Positions 1 through 8,665 of a stretch of DNA of 57,208 nucleotides are shown piece by piece. Positions within the stretch are counted from its first letter, which is position 1; each line of letters begins with the position of its first letter. The position numbers and the translations under genes were made by a program. The notes under the pieces were generated by a model. It saw only the letters and a program-made list of their open reading frames with translations, was not told the origin of the DNA and did no database searches. Source of the DNA: an uncultured Collinsella sp. (GTDB lineage Bacteria; Actinomycetota; Coriobacteriia; Coriobacteriales; Coriobacteriaceae); the NCBI GenBank assembly GCA_934654765.1, contig CAKUGX010000001.1, positions 1-57,208 on the forward strand, written 5' to 3'.

Positions 1-3
1 GTT

Positions 4-23
4 TTTGATGCATTGTTATCAAA
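4..23. promoter_or_regulatory. Candidate operator dyad upstream of cyuA-like gene
   Basis: TTTGAT and ATCAAA form a perfect 6-bp inverted repeat separated by 8 bases in the AT-rich leader, about 55 bases before the start codon. The half sites resemble FNR/CRP half sites but the spacing does not match the FNR consensus (TTGAT-N4-ATCAA). This is a regulatory guess only. Confidence 0.25.
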
Positions 24-78
24 TAAAAGAGCTAATTATTTTCGAGAGCCCAGCCCGTTATGCAAGTAGGAGATACCT

Positions 79-1398
79 ATGCCTACCGATTCCCTTCGTG
101 ATGCCGCGTTTTGCGATGTTTTGAACCGCGAGCTTGTCTGTGCGCTCGGCTGCACCGAGCCTATTGCCGTTGCCTATGCAGCGGCGTTGGCGAGCCAGAC
201 GCTCTGTTGCGAACCCGATCATATGGACGTTGCCTGCTCGGGCAACATCATCAAGAACGTTAAGAGCGTGACCGTGCCCAACTCGGGCGGTATGCACGGT
301 ATTGAAGCTGCGGCCGTGCTGGGTGCCGTGGGCGGCGACGCCAAGAGCGCGCTCGAGGTGCTCGAGAGCGTTAACGACGAAGATCGTGCTCGCGTGACCG
401 AGCTCCTCGCTGACGCCGGCTACTGCGATGTGTCGCTTGTCGAGGGTGTGCCCAACCTCTACATCAAGGTGACCGCCACGGCCGGGGGCCATACCGCGGT
501 CGTCGAGATTACCGACCATCACACCAATGTCACGTGCCATACGCTCGACGGTATTCCGGTGTGCGGCAAGTCGGCGGGGGAGTGCGCCGCCTGTGCCGAG
601 CGCGTCGTGGCTGAGCGGGCGGCGGATAAGGCCGACACGCCCATGTCGATTGAGTCCATCATCGACTTTATCGAGGGCGGCGACATTGAGGGCGCCCTCG
701 CTGCCGTTGAGCGTCAGATTGAGCTGAACGGCGCGATCAGTGCCGAGGGCCTCGCGCACGCTTGGGGCGCCGAGGTGGGCCGTACGCTGCTGGGCGCTCG
801 TGCCGATGACGTCGCCTGCCGGGCCCGTGCCCGTGCGGCCGCCGGGTCCGACGCCCGCATGAACGGCTGCGCGCTGCCGGTCGCCATTGTGTGCGGCTCG
901 GGCAATCAGGGCATTACCTGCGCCTTGCCCGTCATGGAGTATGCCGAATACCTGCGCTGCGACCACGAGCGCCTGGTGCGTGCCGTGATGCTGTCCGATC
1001 TTATCGCCGTGCATATCAAGAGCTATATTGGTGCGCTTTCGGCGTTTTGCGGTGCTATCTGCGCCGCGTGCGGCGCCGGCGCTGCGATTACCTGGCTGTG
1101 CGGTGGCACGCGCGAGCAGATTGGCGCGACGGTTTCGAACACGCTCGGTAACGTTGGCGGCATCGTGTGCGATGGCGCCAAGGCGAGCTGTGCCGCCAAG
1201 ATTTCGGCTGCCGTCGATGCGGCGATTCTGGGACATGACATGGCCATGCAGGGGCGTGGCTTCCGTGCCGGCGAGGGTTTGATCCAGGATACCGTCGAGC
1301 AGACGATTGCCAGCATGGGCTACGTGGGCCGCGTGGGCATGAAGGACACCGACGTCGAGATCCTCAACATCATGATCGGCAAGACTCGAGTCTGTTAA
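79..1398 (+). CDS. cyuA: L-cysteine desulfidase / serine dehydratase alpha-like protein (CyuA/YhaM, UPF0597 family)
   Basis: 439 residues, the usual length of the CyuA/YhaM family (about 435). Family members are oxygen-sensitive [4Fe-4S] enzymes that split L-cysteine into pyruvate, ammonia and sulfide. The likely cluster ligands are visible: Cys25 in a CTEP motif, Cys272 in CGSGNQG, and Cys364 and Cys371 in CDGAKASC. The start is ATG with TAGGAG eight bases upstream. The gene stands alone and converges on the HAD gene, sharing 4 bases with its 3' end. In an anaerobe with selenium and methionine-sulfur genes nearby, a role in cysteine catabolism or sulfide supply is likely. The related L-serine dehydratase alpha domain is the main alternative, but the conserved motifs favour CyuA. 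Confidence 0.85.
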   Translation: MPTDSLRDAAFCDVLNRELVCALGCTEPIAVAYAAALASQTLCCEPDHMDVACSGNIIKNVKSVTVPNSGGMHGIEAAAVLGAVGGDAKSALEVLESVNDEDRARVTELLADAGYCDVSLVEGVPNLYIKVTATAGGHTAVVEITDHHTNVTCHTLDGIPVCGKSAGECAACAERVVAERAADKADTPMSIESIIDFIEGGDIEGALAAVERQIELNGAISAEGLAHAWGAEVGRTLLGARADDVACRARARAAAGSDARMNGCALPVAIVCGSGNQGITCALPVMEYAEYLRCDHERLVRAVMLSDLIAVHIKSYIGALSAFCGAICAACGAGAAITWLCGGTREQIGATVSNTLGNVGGIVCDGAKASCAAKISAAVDAAILGHDMAMQGRGFRAGEGLIQDTVEQTIASMGYVGRVGMKDTDVEILNIMIGKTRVC

Positions 1399-2153
1399 GA
1401 CAGTTCGTCGGCTACTTGGTGTTCGTAGAAGGCTTCTACTACGGCGTTGAAGTCGCGGGCGAAGTCTTCCATGGTTCCGCGCCAGGTGGCTCGGCCGGGT
1501 TTTCCCTGACCAACATAGGCAGTCTGAATGCCGCAGGCGGGGCTGGGGAAGTCACGCTTGGGGTCGTTGCCCACCATAAGGACCTCGTGCGGCTCGAGCC
1601 CCATCACCTGAAGCTGCTCTAGATAGTAGGTGGCATCGGGCTTGCAGCGGGTGGTGTTTCCCATGTGCGTGACGAGCTCAAAGGGGGCGTCGGCCAGGTC
1701 GCCCCAACCCATGCGGCACTCGATGGCTCCCTGCGGAAAGCTGGGGTTGGTGAAGAGCGCGCAGCGCAGCCCTGCGTCCTGTACGGCCTGAAGCGCGGCG
1801 TGTGCGCCCGGCATGGCGTGGGCGTTGATGACGTCGTCATTCTTATGCGGAAGAACTTCGCGGTCGTAGTAGGTAAATGCCTCGTAGATGATAGGATCGG
1901 AGAGGCAGATGCCGCACCTGCGCTCGACCTCGGTGCGGTAAAACTCAAGATTGGTGCGATTGTCCGTGCCGCTTCGGCGGTTGGCGTTGAGGTCGACCAG
2001 GATGGTGCCGAGGCGTGCCATCGTGCCACCGCGGCTGCGGCGCCCGATATCCGCGAGCATCGACGAGACATCCTTAAAATAGCGAAGGATGAACGCGTTG
2101 AGGTTGATGCTAAGAAGCGTCTCGTCCATATCGAAAACGACTGCTTTGAGCAC
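1395..2153 (-). CDS. HAD-superfamily hydrolase
   Basis: 252 residues. HAD motif I is at the N-terminus (DMDETL, the nucleophile and acid Asp pair), motif II is in LFTNPSFP, the motif III lysine is in RCKPDATYY, and motif IV acidic residues are in MVGNDPKRDF. A helical cap of about 90 residues sits between motifs I and II, as in subfamily I phosphatases (phosphoglycolate phosphatase-like). The start is GTG with AGAAAGG upstream. The substrate cannot be read from the sequence. It is transcribed divergently from rpsA and convergently with the cysteine desulfidase gene. Confidence 0.85.
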   Translation of the reverse strand: MLKAVVFDMDETLLSINLNAFILRYFKDVSSMLADIGRRSRGGTMARLGTILVDLNANRRSGTDNRTNLEFYRTEVERRCGICLSDPIIYEAFTYYDREVLPHKNDDVINAHAMPGAHAALQAVQDAGLRCALFTNPSFPQGAIECRMGWGDLADAPFELVTHMGNTTRCKPDATYYLEQLQVMGLEPHEVLMVGNDPKRDFPSPACGIQTAYVGQGKPGRATWRGTMEDFARDFNAVVEAFYEHQVADELS

Positions 2154-2468
2154 GCGGGCGCCTTTCTCGAAAAATCGTTCCAGAATCGTTGGTTCCGGAT
2201 ACTTTACCCCAAAGCCGTATGCCTAACGGCCTATCGTCAACTTACGGAGACGGTCGTCCACAAGATTGCGAAAAAGTCTCCATACGAGTAAAAAATCGCA
2301 GTTCGCGCTTGAAATCGAAGTAATTTCCCCGTAATCTATACGAACGTGATTGCATAAGCGTCACATTAGTATCTGTCGGCTCCCGAGTGTTCCTAAACGT
2401 TGTGTGCTTGTCGCACCCTTCTGTAGGTCCTAGCAATCGGGGCCCCGTAGTTCGAAAGGGGTCCACCT
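2154..2468. other. Intergenic region between HAD gene and rpsA
   Basis: 315 bases holding the divergent promoters of the HAD gene and rpsA and a roughly 130-base rpsA leader. I see no convincing coding sequence. The rpsA promoter is listed separately. The S1 leader may be a site of autoregulation, but no clear hairpin stands out. Confidence 0.5.
2309..2337 (+). promoter_or_regulatory. Candidate sigma-70 promoter of rpsA
   Basis: TTGAAA (-35) and TAATCT (-10) are separated by exactly 17 bases, which leaves an untranslated leader of about 125 bases before the rpsA start. Confidence 0.5.
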
Positions 2469-3635
2469 TTGAGTGAGATTCAGAACTCGTCCATTTTCTC
2501 TCTTGACGATGTCAACGAGGAGGAGATGAACAACCTCATCGACGGTACGATTACCGACTTTGATGAGGGCGATCTCGTTAACGGCACTGTCGTTAAGATC
2601 GAGCATGACGAGGTGCTCGTTGACATCGGATTCAAGTCCGAGGGCGTTATCCCGGTCCGCGAGCTGTCCATCCGCAAGGACGCTAACCCTGCAGACATCG
2701 TTGCACTCGGTGATCCCATCGAGGCCCTGGTTCTCCAGAAGGAGGACAAGGACGGCCGTCTGGTCCTGTCCAAGAAGCGTGCCGAGTACGAGCGTGCTTG
2801 GAACCGCATCGAGGAGAAGTTCAACTCCGGCGAGAACGTCGAGGGCGAGGTTATCGAGGTTGTCAAGGGCGGCCTGATCCTCGACATCGGCCTGCGTGGC
2901 TTCCTGCCTGCTTCCCTCGTCGACCTCCGTCGTGTCAAGGACCTCACCTCCTACATGGGCACCCGCATCGAGGCCCGCGTCATCGAGATGGACCGCAACC
3001 GCAACAACGTCGTCCTCTCCCGTCGCGTCGTGCTTGAGGAGTCCCGTAAGGCCGAGCGCTCCGAGATCCTGTCCAAGCTCAAGTCTGGTATGCGTCTCCA
3101 GGGCACCGTTTCCTCCATCGTCGACTTCGGCGCCTTCGTCGACCTCGGCGGTATCGACGGCCTCATCCACATCTCCGAGCTCTCCTGGAACCACGTCAAC
3201 CATCCTTCCGAGGTTGTCAAGGTCGGCCAGGAGGTCGAGGTCGAGGTTCTCGACGTCGATCTCAACCGCGAGCGCATCTCCCTGGGTCTCAAGCAGACCA
3301 CCGAGGATCCGTGGCGCGCACTGGTCAAGAAGTACCCCGTCGGCGCTATCGTCGAGGGCACTGTGACCAAGCTTGTCCCGTTCGGCGCTTTCGTCGACCT
3401 GGGCGAGGGCATCGAGGGCCTGGTGCACATCTCCGAGATGGCCAACAAGCACGTCGATCAGCCTTCTCAGGTCACCCACGTGGGCGACAAGGTTCAGGTC
3501 AAGGTCATGGAGATCGACCTCGACCGTCGTCGTATCTCCCTGTCCATGAAGTCTGCTGCTGAGACTCTGGGCGTCGAGATCGAGGTTACCCCGCTGCCTT
3601 CCGAGAAGAAGGACGAGGAGACCGACGCCGAGTAA
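2469..3635 (+). CDS. rpsA: 30S ribosomal protein S1
   Basis: 388 residues with four S1 (OB-fold RNA-binding) domains at about 35-105, 119-187, 205-274 and 291-361. The last two carry the canonical DFGAFVDL and PFGAFVDL strands. Four domains is the short form of S1 found in many Gram-positive bacteria, compared with six in E. coli. S1 helps the 30S subunit bind and unfold mRNA. The start is TTG at 2469, preceded by GAAAGGGG at good spacing, and no in-frame ATG lies nearby. Usage of C-ending codons is strong, as in highly expressed genes. A strong terminator follows. Confidence 0.95.
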   Translation: MSEIQNSSIFSLDDVNEEEMNNLIDGTITDFDEGDLVNGTVVKIEHDEVLVDIGFKSEGVIPVRELSIRKDANPADIVALGDPIEALVLQKEDKDGRLVLSKKRAEYERAWNRIEEKFNSGENVEGEVIEVVKGGLILDIGLRGFLPASLVDLRRVKDLTSYMGTRIEARVIEMDRNRNNVVLSRRVVLEESRKAERSEILSKLKSGMRLQGTVSSIVDFGAFVDLGGIDGLIHISELSWNHVNHPSEVVKVGQEVEVEVLDVDLNRERISLGLKQTTEDPWRALVKKYPVGAIVEGTVTKLVPFGAFVDLGEGIEGLVHISEMANKHVDQPSQVTHVGDKVQVKVMEIDLDRRRISLSMKSAAETLGVEIEVTPLPSEKKDEETDAE

Positions 3636-3659
3636 ATCGGTTTGACGATCACTTGTTTT

Positions 3660-3693
3660 AAGGGATCCGTCCGCAATGGACGGATCCCTTTTT
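3660..3693 (+). terminator. Rho-independent terminator of rpsA
   Basis: A perfect 13-bp stem (AAGGGATCCGTCC with its complement) with a 5-base GCAAT loop runs into a T run, 24 bases after the rpsA stop. Confidence 0.92.
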
Positions 3694-3956
3694 CATTTGC
3701 TGCTGAGGTGCGCGATGCTGCCCGGGCTGTCCACAGGCTATTTGGTTGTCGGTGCATGAAAAATGCCGACATCCCGCCTCGGGGAGGAGGCGGGAACGCA
3801 CCGAGTAGACGGAGGGGTGCGGAGCGCGGTCGCGTCTCGACTGACGACGTTGCCCATCGACGGGACTATTGTAGCGCATGGGTGGTTCTTGGTTTATCGT
3901 GCGAGCGCTTGCGTTGTGCCATTGTGTGTGCTGGCGGTGTGCTACACTCTTGCACT
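3694..3956 (+). other. Intergenic region upstream of rnpB
   Basis: 263 bases without a credible gene. It holds a short GC hairpin (CCCGCCTC..GAGGCGGG around 3775-3795). An extended -10 element, TGcTACACT, ends at 3948 and would start transcription close to the mature 5' end of the RNase P RNA at about 3957. Confidence 0.5.
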
Positions 3957-4318
3957 GCTGAGTGGGCCAGACGGTCGCGCGATGTGCTGCTTGCAGCACG
4001 CGTGAGGAAAGTCCGGGCTCCAGAGGGCGGGATGCCGGCTAACGGCCGGGCGGAGTGATCCGACGGAAAGCGCCGCAGAAAAGAAGACTCCCACCTGCGC
4101 CGCAAGGCGTAAAGGGAAAAGCTGAAACGGTGGTGTAAGAGACCACCAGCGTCGTGGCAACACGGCGGCTTGGCAAGCCCCATCCGGAGCAAGCGCGAAT
4201 AGGAACGCTATGGGCCGGCCCGGTCCGCGTTCGGGTAGCGTGCGTGGAGCTGCGCGGTAACGTGCAGACAAGATAAATGACCGTTCACGACAGAACCCGG
4301 CTTATAGGCCCACTCAGC
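3957..4318 (+). ncRNA. rnpB: RNase P RNA (type A)
   Basis: This is the catalytic RNA of RNase P, which removes 5' leaders from tRNA precursors. The ends pair as GCTGAGTGGGCC (3957-3968) with GGCCCACTCAGC (4307-4318), forming helix P1. Universally conserved blocks are present: CCAGACGGTCGCG, GAGGAAAGTCCGGGCTCC near the 5' end, an internal GGGTAGCG-like block, and AGACAAGATAAATGACCG followed by ACAGAACCCGGCTTATAGG near the 3' end. The length of about 360 bases suits a bacterial type A molecule. Exact processed ends are inferred from the P1 pairing. Confidence 0.96.
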
Positions 4319-4325
4319 TTTCTTG

Positions 4326-4445
4326 TTGACGCTGCGAACCCGCCAGCGCGGCAATCTGCCTTTCAAGCCTTCGGGCATGACCAAAAGGTCAATGCCCTCG
4401 TCTTTCAAGGCACCTTGCTCGCGCTGGCGGGTTCTCGCTTTCGTT
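4326..4445. repeat. Long imperfect palindrome downstream of rnpB
   Basis: Two arms of about 55 bases pair around an AAAA loop at 4383-4386. Paired blocks include GAACCCGCCAGCGCG (4336-4350) with its complement at 4420-4434, TGCCTTTCAAG with CTTTCAAGGCA, and GGGCA.TGACC with GGTCA.TGCCC. No T run follows the stem, so it is not a classical terminator, and the arms are longer than terminators need. It may be a non-autonomous mobile palindrome or an RNA stabilising element. Confidence 0.7.
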
Positions 4446-4549
4446 GACGGAATCATTGGCATTTCCGTTCTTGTTAGCGAGGGTACCAGTGCCGTCTATG
4501 CCGTATTATTGAGGCTGTTTGTTGCTTTGCTTGTTGTTGAGGGGCTTTG

Positions 4550-5185
4550 TTGGACAGCTATTTTACTTTGCAATCGAATGTTGAGGCTATGGGCGAGTTT
4601 GTCGACCGCAAGAGTCGTTTTATTGCCCAGCTCGTCCATATTGAGTCCGAGGACGAGGCAAATGCCTTTATCGAGATGGTTCGCAAGCGCCATTACGATG
4701 CTCGTCATAATGTGCCCGCATGGATTTTGGTCGATGGGCGCGAGCGCCAGAGCGATGACGGTGAACCGAGCCGTACGAGCGGCATGCCGACGCTCGAGGT
4801 GCTGCGTGGTGCGGGACTTAAAAACGTATGCTGTGTTGTGACACGTTATTTTGGTGGCACGCTGTTAGGGCCTGGTGGCTTGGTGCGCGCCTATACCGCG
4901 GCGACACAGGCGGCGGTGGCTGCGGCCCAGCAGGCCGGGCAGATCGTCGAGATGACGAGCGTTGTACCCGTTGACGTGCATGTGGCCTATCCGCAGTATG
5001 AGCAGGTGCTTCGCTTGGCGCAGGATTCCGGCGCCAAGGTTTCGGACACGGACTACGCGGACGCCGTGACGATTCATTTGGTATTTAAGGCGGGGGAGCA
5101 GGAACCGTTTTGCGCCAAGATGCGCGAGCTGATGGCGGGGCGCGAGGAGATTGAGGTCAGCGCTCCCGAGTTTGCCGAGTTCTAA
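4550..5185 (+). CDS. YigZ/IMPACT family protein
   Basis: 211 residues. The N-terminal UPF0029 (IMPACT) domain includes the family signature DGEPSRTSGMP and TRYFGGTLLGPGGLVRAY. The C-terminal half (from about residue 135) matches the DUF1949 ferredoxin-like domain of YigZ. Bacterial members bind nucleic acid and have no agreed reaction; eukaryotic IMPACT regulates the kinase GCN2. Two adjacent TTG codons (4547 and 4550) could start it. I chose 4550 because GAGGGG at 4539-4544 sits five bases upstream. It converges on the C_GCAxxG_C_C gene across a shared terminator. Confidence 0.88.
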   Translation: MDSYFTLQSNVEAMGEFVDRKSRFIAQLVHIESEDEANAFIEMVRKRHYDARHNVPAWILVDGRERQSDDGEPSRTSGMPTLEVLRGAGLKNVCCVVTRYFGGTLLGPGGLVRAYTAATQAAVAAAQQAGQIVEMTSVVPVDVHVAYPQYEQVLRLAQDSGAKVSDTDYADAVTIHLVFKAGEQEPFCAKMRELMAGREEIEVSAPEFAEF

Positions 5186-5187
5186 CG

Positions 5188-5239
5188 ACGACGGCCGGCG
5201 TGCTTTTGGATGGACTCCAAGCGCGCCGGCCGTCGTTTT
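5188..5239. terminator. Bidirectional terminator between convergent genes
   Basis: A perfect 13-bp stem (ACGACGGCCGGCG at 5188-5200 with CGCCGGCCGTCGT at 5224-5236) has a 23-base loop and is followed by TTTT. It serves the IMPACT gene and probably the minus-strand C_GCAxxG_C_C gene as well. Confidence 0.85.
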
Positions 5240-5252
5240 GTGTTGCTGCCGT

Positions 5253-5699
5253 TTACTCAGCGAGCTGCTTCAGCACGTCGCAGGCGATCTCGACGGCATC
5301 GTCGATGCAACCGGGGCAGCTGCGGAGCGGACCCTGGTCCGAGCCAATGCCCTTGAGCGTGCCGCAGATGGTCGTCGTGTTCTTCTCGCCAAAGCGTTTG
5401 GCGATCTCACGCGACAGCTTGTAGGTCTGCCTCTTGGTCTTGGGGTTTTCCATGCCGTCGCTCATCACAAAGCCCATGACGGCCACGGCGCCCGAGATGG
5501 CGCCGCAGGTCTCGGTCATCCCGCCCATCCCGGCACCGAAGCCCTCGGTGAGGGTGAAGGCAGTCTCGGGGTCGAGTCCAACGGCGGGTGCGAGCGTGCA
5601 GGCGACGGCCTGCGCGCAGTTAAAGCCGCGGGCGTGGTATTCGGCAGCCTGAGCCTGGCAGGCGGCGGTATCGAGCTGGGTGGTATCGATCTGCTTCAT
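5253..5699 (-). CDS. C_GCAxxG_C_C family protein
   Basis: 148 residues. It carries the defining pattern of this family of small, probably redox-active proteins of anaerobes: a FNCAQAV motif with the first conserved Cys, the glycine-rich GFGAGMGGMTETCGAISGA segment, and further Cys near the C-terminus (TTTICGT, RSCPGCIDDA). The biochemical function is unknown. The start ATG has AAGGAG at good spacing. It is divergent from the O-acetylhomoserine sulfhydrylase-like gene. No membrane segment or signal peptide is evident. Confidence 0.88.
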   Translation of the reverse strand: MKQIDTTQLDTAACQAQAAEYHARGFNCAQAVACTLAPAVGLDPETAFTLTEGFGAGMGGMTETCGAISGAVAVMGFVMSDGMENPKTKRQTYKLSREIAKRFGEKNTTTICGTLKGIGSDQGPLRSCPGCIDDAVEIACDVLKQLAE

Positions 5700-5816
5700 C
5701 GGTGTCTCCTTGATTGCGGTTTACCCGCCTATGGTACCCTTGCCGGCGCATTTGCTCATTGAGACCCCAACGTATATCTCATTGTTTTTTCGCCTTCGAA
5801 CACAACCTTTAAGATT

Positions 5817-5847
5817 TGGGACAAATAGCCCTGACAAATTCGTCCCA
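5817..5847. promoter_or_regulatory. Candidate operator, inverted repeat
   Basis: TGGGACAAAT (5817-5826) and ATTCGTCCCA (5838-5847) match in 9 of 10 positions as an inverted repeat. The repeat lies between the divergent C_GCAxxG_C_C and sulfhydrylase genes, about 20 bases upstream of the candidate -35 element of the latter. Confidence 0.3.
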
Positions 5848-5867
5848 TAACCTATCGGCGGGATGGG

Positions 5868-5896
5868 TTGAGAGGGGTGCGAGGTAGCGGTATCGT
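5868..5896 (+). promoter_or_regulatory. Candidate promoter of the sulfhydrylase gene
   Basis: TTGAGA and TATCGT are separated by 17 bases, and a short leader follows with AAGGGAG before the start codon. Confidence 0.4.
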
Positions 5897-5935
5897 GAAC
5901 CGAATGAAAACAAAACCCGAGCAAGGGAGCTAGAT

Positions 5936-7219
5936 ATGAGCGAGCAGACTATCGGTACCACGTGTGTTCAGGGCGGTTATCGTCCGGGCGATGCGGAGCC
6001 GCGCCAGGTGCCTATTTATCAGTCCACCACGTGGAAGTACGACACGTCCGAACACATGGGCAAGCTGTTCGACCTGGAGGAGTCGGGCTACTTCTACAGT
6101 CGTCTGCAGAACCCCACGTGCGATTTGGTTGCCGCCAAGATCTGTGAGATGGAGGGAGGCACCGCCGCGATGCTCACGAGCTCGGGCATGGCCGCGAACT
6201 TCCTCGCAATCTTTAACGTGGCCGGTGCGGGCGATCACGTGGTCGCGAGCTCTGCCATCTACGGCGGTACCTACAACCTGCTCGCCCATACCATGGGTCG
6301 CATGGGCCTGACCTGCACGTTTGTTGCCCCGGATTGCACCGACGAGGAGCTCGAGGCCGCGTTCCAGCCCAACACCAAGCTCGTCTTTGGCGAGACCATT
6401 GCTAATCCCGCACTGGCCGTTCTCGACATTGAGCGTTTTGCCAAGGCCGCGCACGACCACGGCGTGCCGCTGATGGTGGACAACACCTTCCCGACGCCCG
6501 TGATGTGCCGTCCCTTTGAGTGGGGCGCCGACATCGTCACGCACTCCACCACCAAGTACATGGACGGTCACGCGGCCTACCTGGGCGGCGTGATCGTCGA
6601 TCACGGTCAGTTTGACTGGATGGCCCATGCCGACAAATTCCCGGGTCTCACCACGCCCGACGAGAGCTACCACGGCGTAACCTATGCCGAGAAGTTCGGC
6701 CGCGAGGGCGCCTTCATTACCAAGGCCACCGCACAGCTTATGCGCGACCTTGGCCCCATGCAGAACCCGCAGGCGGCGTTTTTCCTGAACAGCTCGCTTG
6801 AGAGCCTGCATGTACGCATGCCGCGTCACTGCGAGAACGGTCTGGCCGTTGCCAAGTTCCTGCAGAGCCATCCCAAGGTGCGCTTTGTGAGCTATCCGGG
6901 CCTTGAGGGCGACAAGTACTACGACATGGCTCAGAAGTACATGCCCAACGGTACGTGCGGCGTCGTGAGCTTTGGCTTTAACGGCGGTCGTACGGCGGCC
7001 GAGACCTTTATGGCGAGCCTCAAACTCGCCCAGATCGCCACGCACGTGGCCGATGCACGCACCTGCTGCCTGCACCCGGCAAACGCCACCCATCGCCAGA
7101 TGAATGATGAGGAGCTCATCGCCTGTGGCATTTCCGCCGACATGGTGCGCCTGTCGTGCGGTTTGGAGGACACGGCCGATCTGATTGCCGACCTTGAGCA
7201 GGCGCTCGCGCAGTGCTAG
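5936..7219 (+). CDS. O-acetylhomoserine sulfhydrylase-like PLP enzyme
   Basis: 427 residues of the Cys/Met-metabolism PLP family (fold type I). The PLP lysine is Lys207 in HSTTKYMDGH. Upstream, SSGMAANF and YGGTYN bind the phosphate and VDNTFPTP holds the pyridine-binding Asp. Length and insertions fit the O-acetylhomoserine sulfhydrylase (MetY) subgroup, about 425 residues, which makes homocysteine from O-acetylhomoserine and sulfide. Methionine gamma-lyase, the close relative, is the alternative. No S-box or T-box leader was seen upstream, so regulation is unclear. It is transcribed alone. Confidence 0.82.
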   Translation: MSEQTIGTTCVQGGYRPGDAEPRQVPIYQSTTWKYDTSEHMGKLFDLEESGYFYSRLQNPTCDLVAAKICEMEGGTAAMLTSSGMAANFLAIFNVAGAGDHVVASSAIYGGTYNLLAHTMGRMGLTCTFVAPDCTDEELEAAFQPNTKLVFGETIANPALAVLDIERFAKAAHDHGVPLMVDNTFPTPVMCRPFEWGADIVTHSTTKYMDGHAAYLGGVIVDHGQFDWMAHADKFPGLTTPDESYHGVTYAEKFGREGAFITKATAQLMRDLGPMQNPQAAFFLNSSLESLHVRMPRHCENGLAVAKFLQSHPKVRFVSYPGLEGDKYYDMAQKYMPNGTCGVVSFGFNGGRTAAETFMASLKLAQIATHVADARTCCLHPANATHRQMNDEELIACGISADMVRLSCGLEDTADLIADLEQALAQC

Positions 7220-7288
7220 GCTAGCGTGCGTGCGAGTCGTGGGACGGCTTTTCGGCTGACGACGTCCTCATAGTTCCGATTCCGTAGG

Positions 7289-7335
7289 CGGGACCCCGAT
7301 CGTGACCGTTTGTAGGCGATTGAGGTCCCGTTTTT
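7289..7335 (+). terminator. Terminator between sulfhydrylase and MFS genes
   Basis: CGGGACC (7289-7295) pairs with GGTCCCG (7324-7330), the stem extends inward through CGATCG/CGATTG with G-U pairs, and TTTTT follows. It ends only 15 bases before the MFS ribosome binding site, so it could also act as an attenuator for that gene. Confidence 0.75.
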
Positions 7336-7360
7336 GCGTTGCACGATAGAAAGGATATAT

Positions 7361-8665
7361 ATGGAGAAAACTGCCGAGCAGCTGCGCCGCGAACACATTG
7401 CCCTGGAGGGCGACACCCACGGTAAGAATAAATGGGCGATTCTGTTCACCGTGCTCGTCATGACCTTTATGGCGTGTCTGGATGCGAGCATCGTGACGGT
7501 GGCGCTTCCGGTGATGCAAAAGGAGCTGGGTGTGGGTCTCGACCGCATTCAGCTCGTGAGCTCGGCGTATCTGCTCGCGACGTGCGTCGCCATGCTGCCG
7601 TTTGGCCGCTTGGGCGATGTACGCGGCAAGGTGAATGTGTTCCAGCTTGGTGTGATCGTCTTTACGGGTGGCTCGCTGCTTTGCGGGCTTTCGGCTTCGC
7701 TCGAGGTGCTTATCTTGGCGCGTATCGTGCAGGGCATTGGCTGTGCCGCCGCGATGGCCAACAATATGGGCATCATCACCGAGTCGTTTCCGGCGCGTGA
7801 GCGCGGTCGTGCCATGGGCATTCTGGCGACCTTTGTGGCTCTTGGCATGATGTGCGGCCCCGTGCTCGGCGGCGTACTCGTGGCAAGTTTTCCCTGGGAG
7901 AGCATCTTCCTCATCAACCTTCCCATTGGCGTCATCTCGTTTATCGTGGGACTCTACACGCTGCCGCATGTCAAGCCGGAGGCTGGCGAACGCCCTATGC
8001 CGTTGACAGAGGCGGCGCGTCGCTGCTTTGCGAGCTCGGCTTTCACGATTAACCTGGCTTGCATGCTTATCGTGTTCGTGGGTATCGGTGCCTCCGAGTT
8101 TGTGCTGCCGTTCTACTTTCAGGATGCCCACGGCTTTAGCTCCGATATCTCCGGCCTGTTGTTTTTGGCGATGCCGGTCGTGAATGCCTTTGTGGGCCCG
8201 CTTTCGGGCTCGGTGTCCGACCGTGTTGGTTGTGAAGCGCCCACGGCCGTTGGCCTGGGCGTGTACGTGTGCGGTCTCTTTGCGGTGAGCACGCTTGACG
8301 AGCACTCTTCCATCTTGATGATCGTGTGCTGCGTCGCGTTTATGTCGTGCGGCACGTCGATCTTCCAGAGTCCCAATAATTCGCTGTATATGGGTTCGGC
8401 TCCGCGTGAGGCGCTTGGCTTTGCGGGCAGCTTGGGCAGCTTGGCGCGCTATGCGGGCATAGCGCTGGGTATTACGGCGGCGTCGCGCATCCTGTATGGA
8501 CAGACGAGCGCGGTAATGGGTAAGACGGTCACGAGCTATGTGGCGGGCCGTTCGGATGTGTTCCTCTTTGGTTTCCGTTCGGTGTTCTACGTGCTGATGG
8601 CCGTTGCTACCGTGGGCTTTGCGCTCACATTGGTACGTTTGGTGAGGACGCGCATCCGGCATTAG
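7361..8665 (+). CDS. MFS transporter, DHA2 (EmrB/QacA)-like
   Basis: 434 residues, largely membrane spanning (12 or more helices). Signature motifs of drug:H+ antiporters are visible: LDASIVTVALP in helix 1 (motif D), GRLGDVRGK (motif A, loop 2-3), an R in LARIVQGIG (motif B) and ALGMMCGPVLGG (motif C, typical of exporters). It probably exports a drug or metabolite; the substrate is unknown. The start ATG at 7361 has AAAGGA six bases upstream and is preferred over an upstream in-frame TTG. No regulator gene is adjacent. Confidence 0.87.
   Translation: MEKTAEQLRREHIALEGDTHGKNKWAILFTVLVMTFMACLDASIVTVALPVMQKELGVGLDRIQLVSSAYLLATCVAMLPFGRLGDVRGKVNVFQLGVIVFTGGSLLCGLSASLEVLILARIVQGIGCAAAMANNMGIITESFPARERGRAMGILATFVALGMMCGPVLGGVLVASFPWESIFLINLPIGVISFIVGLYTLPHVKPEAGERPMPLTEAARRCFASSAFTINLACMLIVFVGIGASEFVLPFYFQDAHGFSSDISGLLFLAMPVVNAFVGPLSGSVSDRVGCEAPTAVGLGVYVCGLFAVSTLDEHSSILMIVCCVAFMSCGTSIFQSPNNSLYMGSAPREALGFAGSLGSLARYAGIALGITAASRILYGQTSAVMGKTVTSYVAGRSDVFLFGFRSVFYVLMAVATVGFALTLVRLVRTRIRH

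Noticed and set aside
4323..4841. 172-codon plus-strand frame after rnpB
   Set aside because: It runs through the palindrome and overlaps the well-supported IMPACT gene in another frame.
5700..5935. SAM riboswitch (S-box) before the O-acetylhomoserine sulfhydrylase-like gene
   Set aside because: The conserved S-box core and pairing pattern are not present; only a short inverted repeat is seen.
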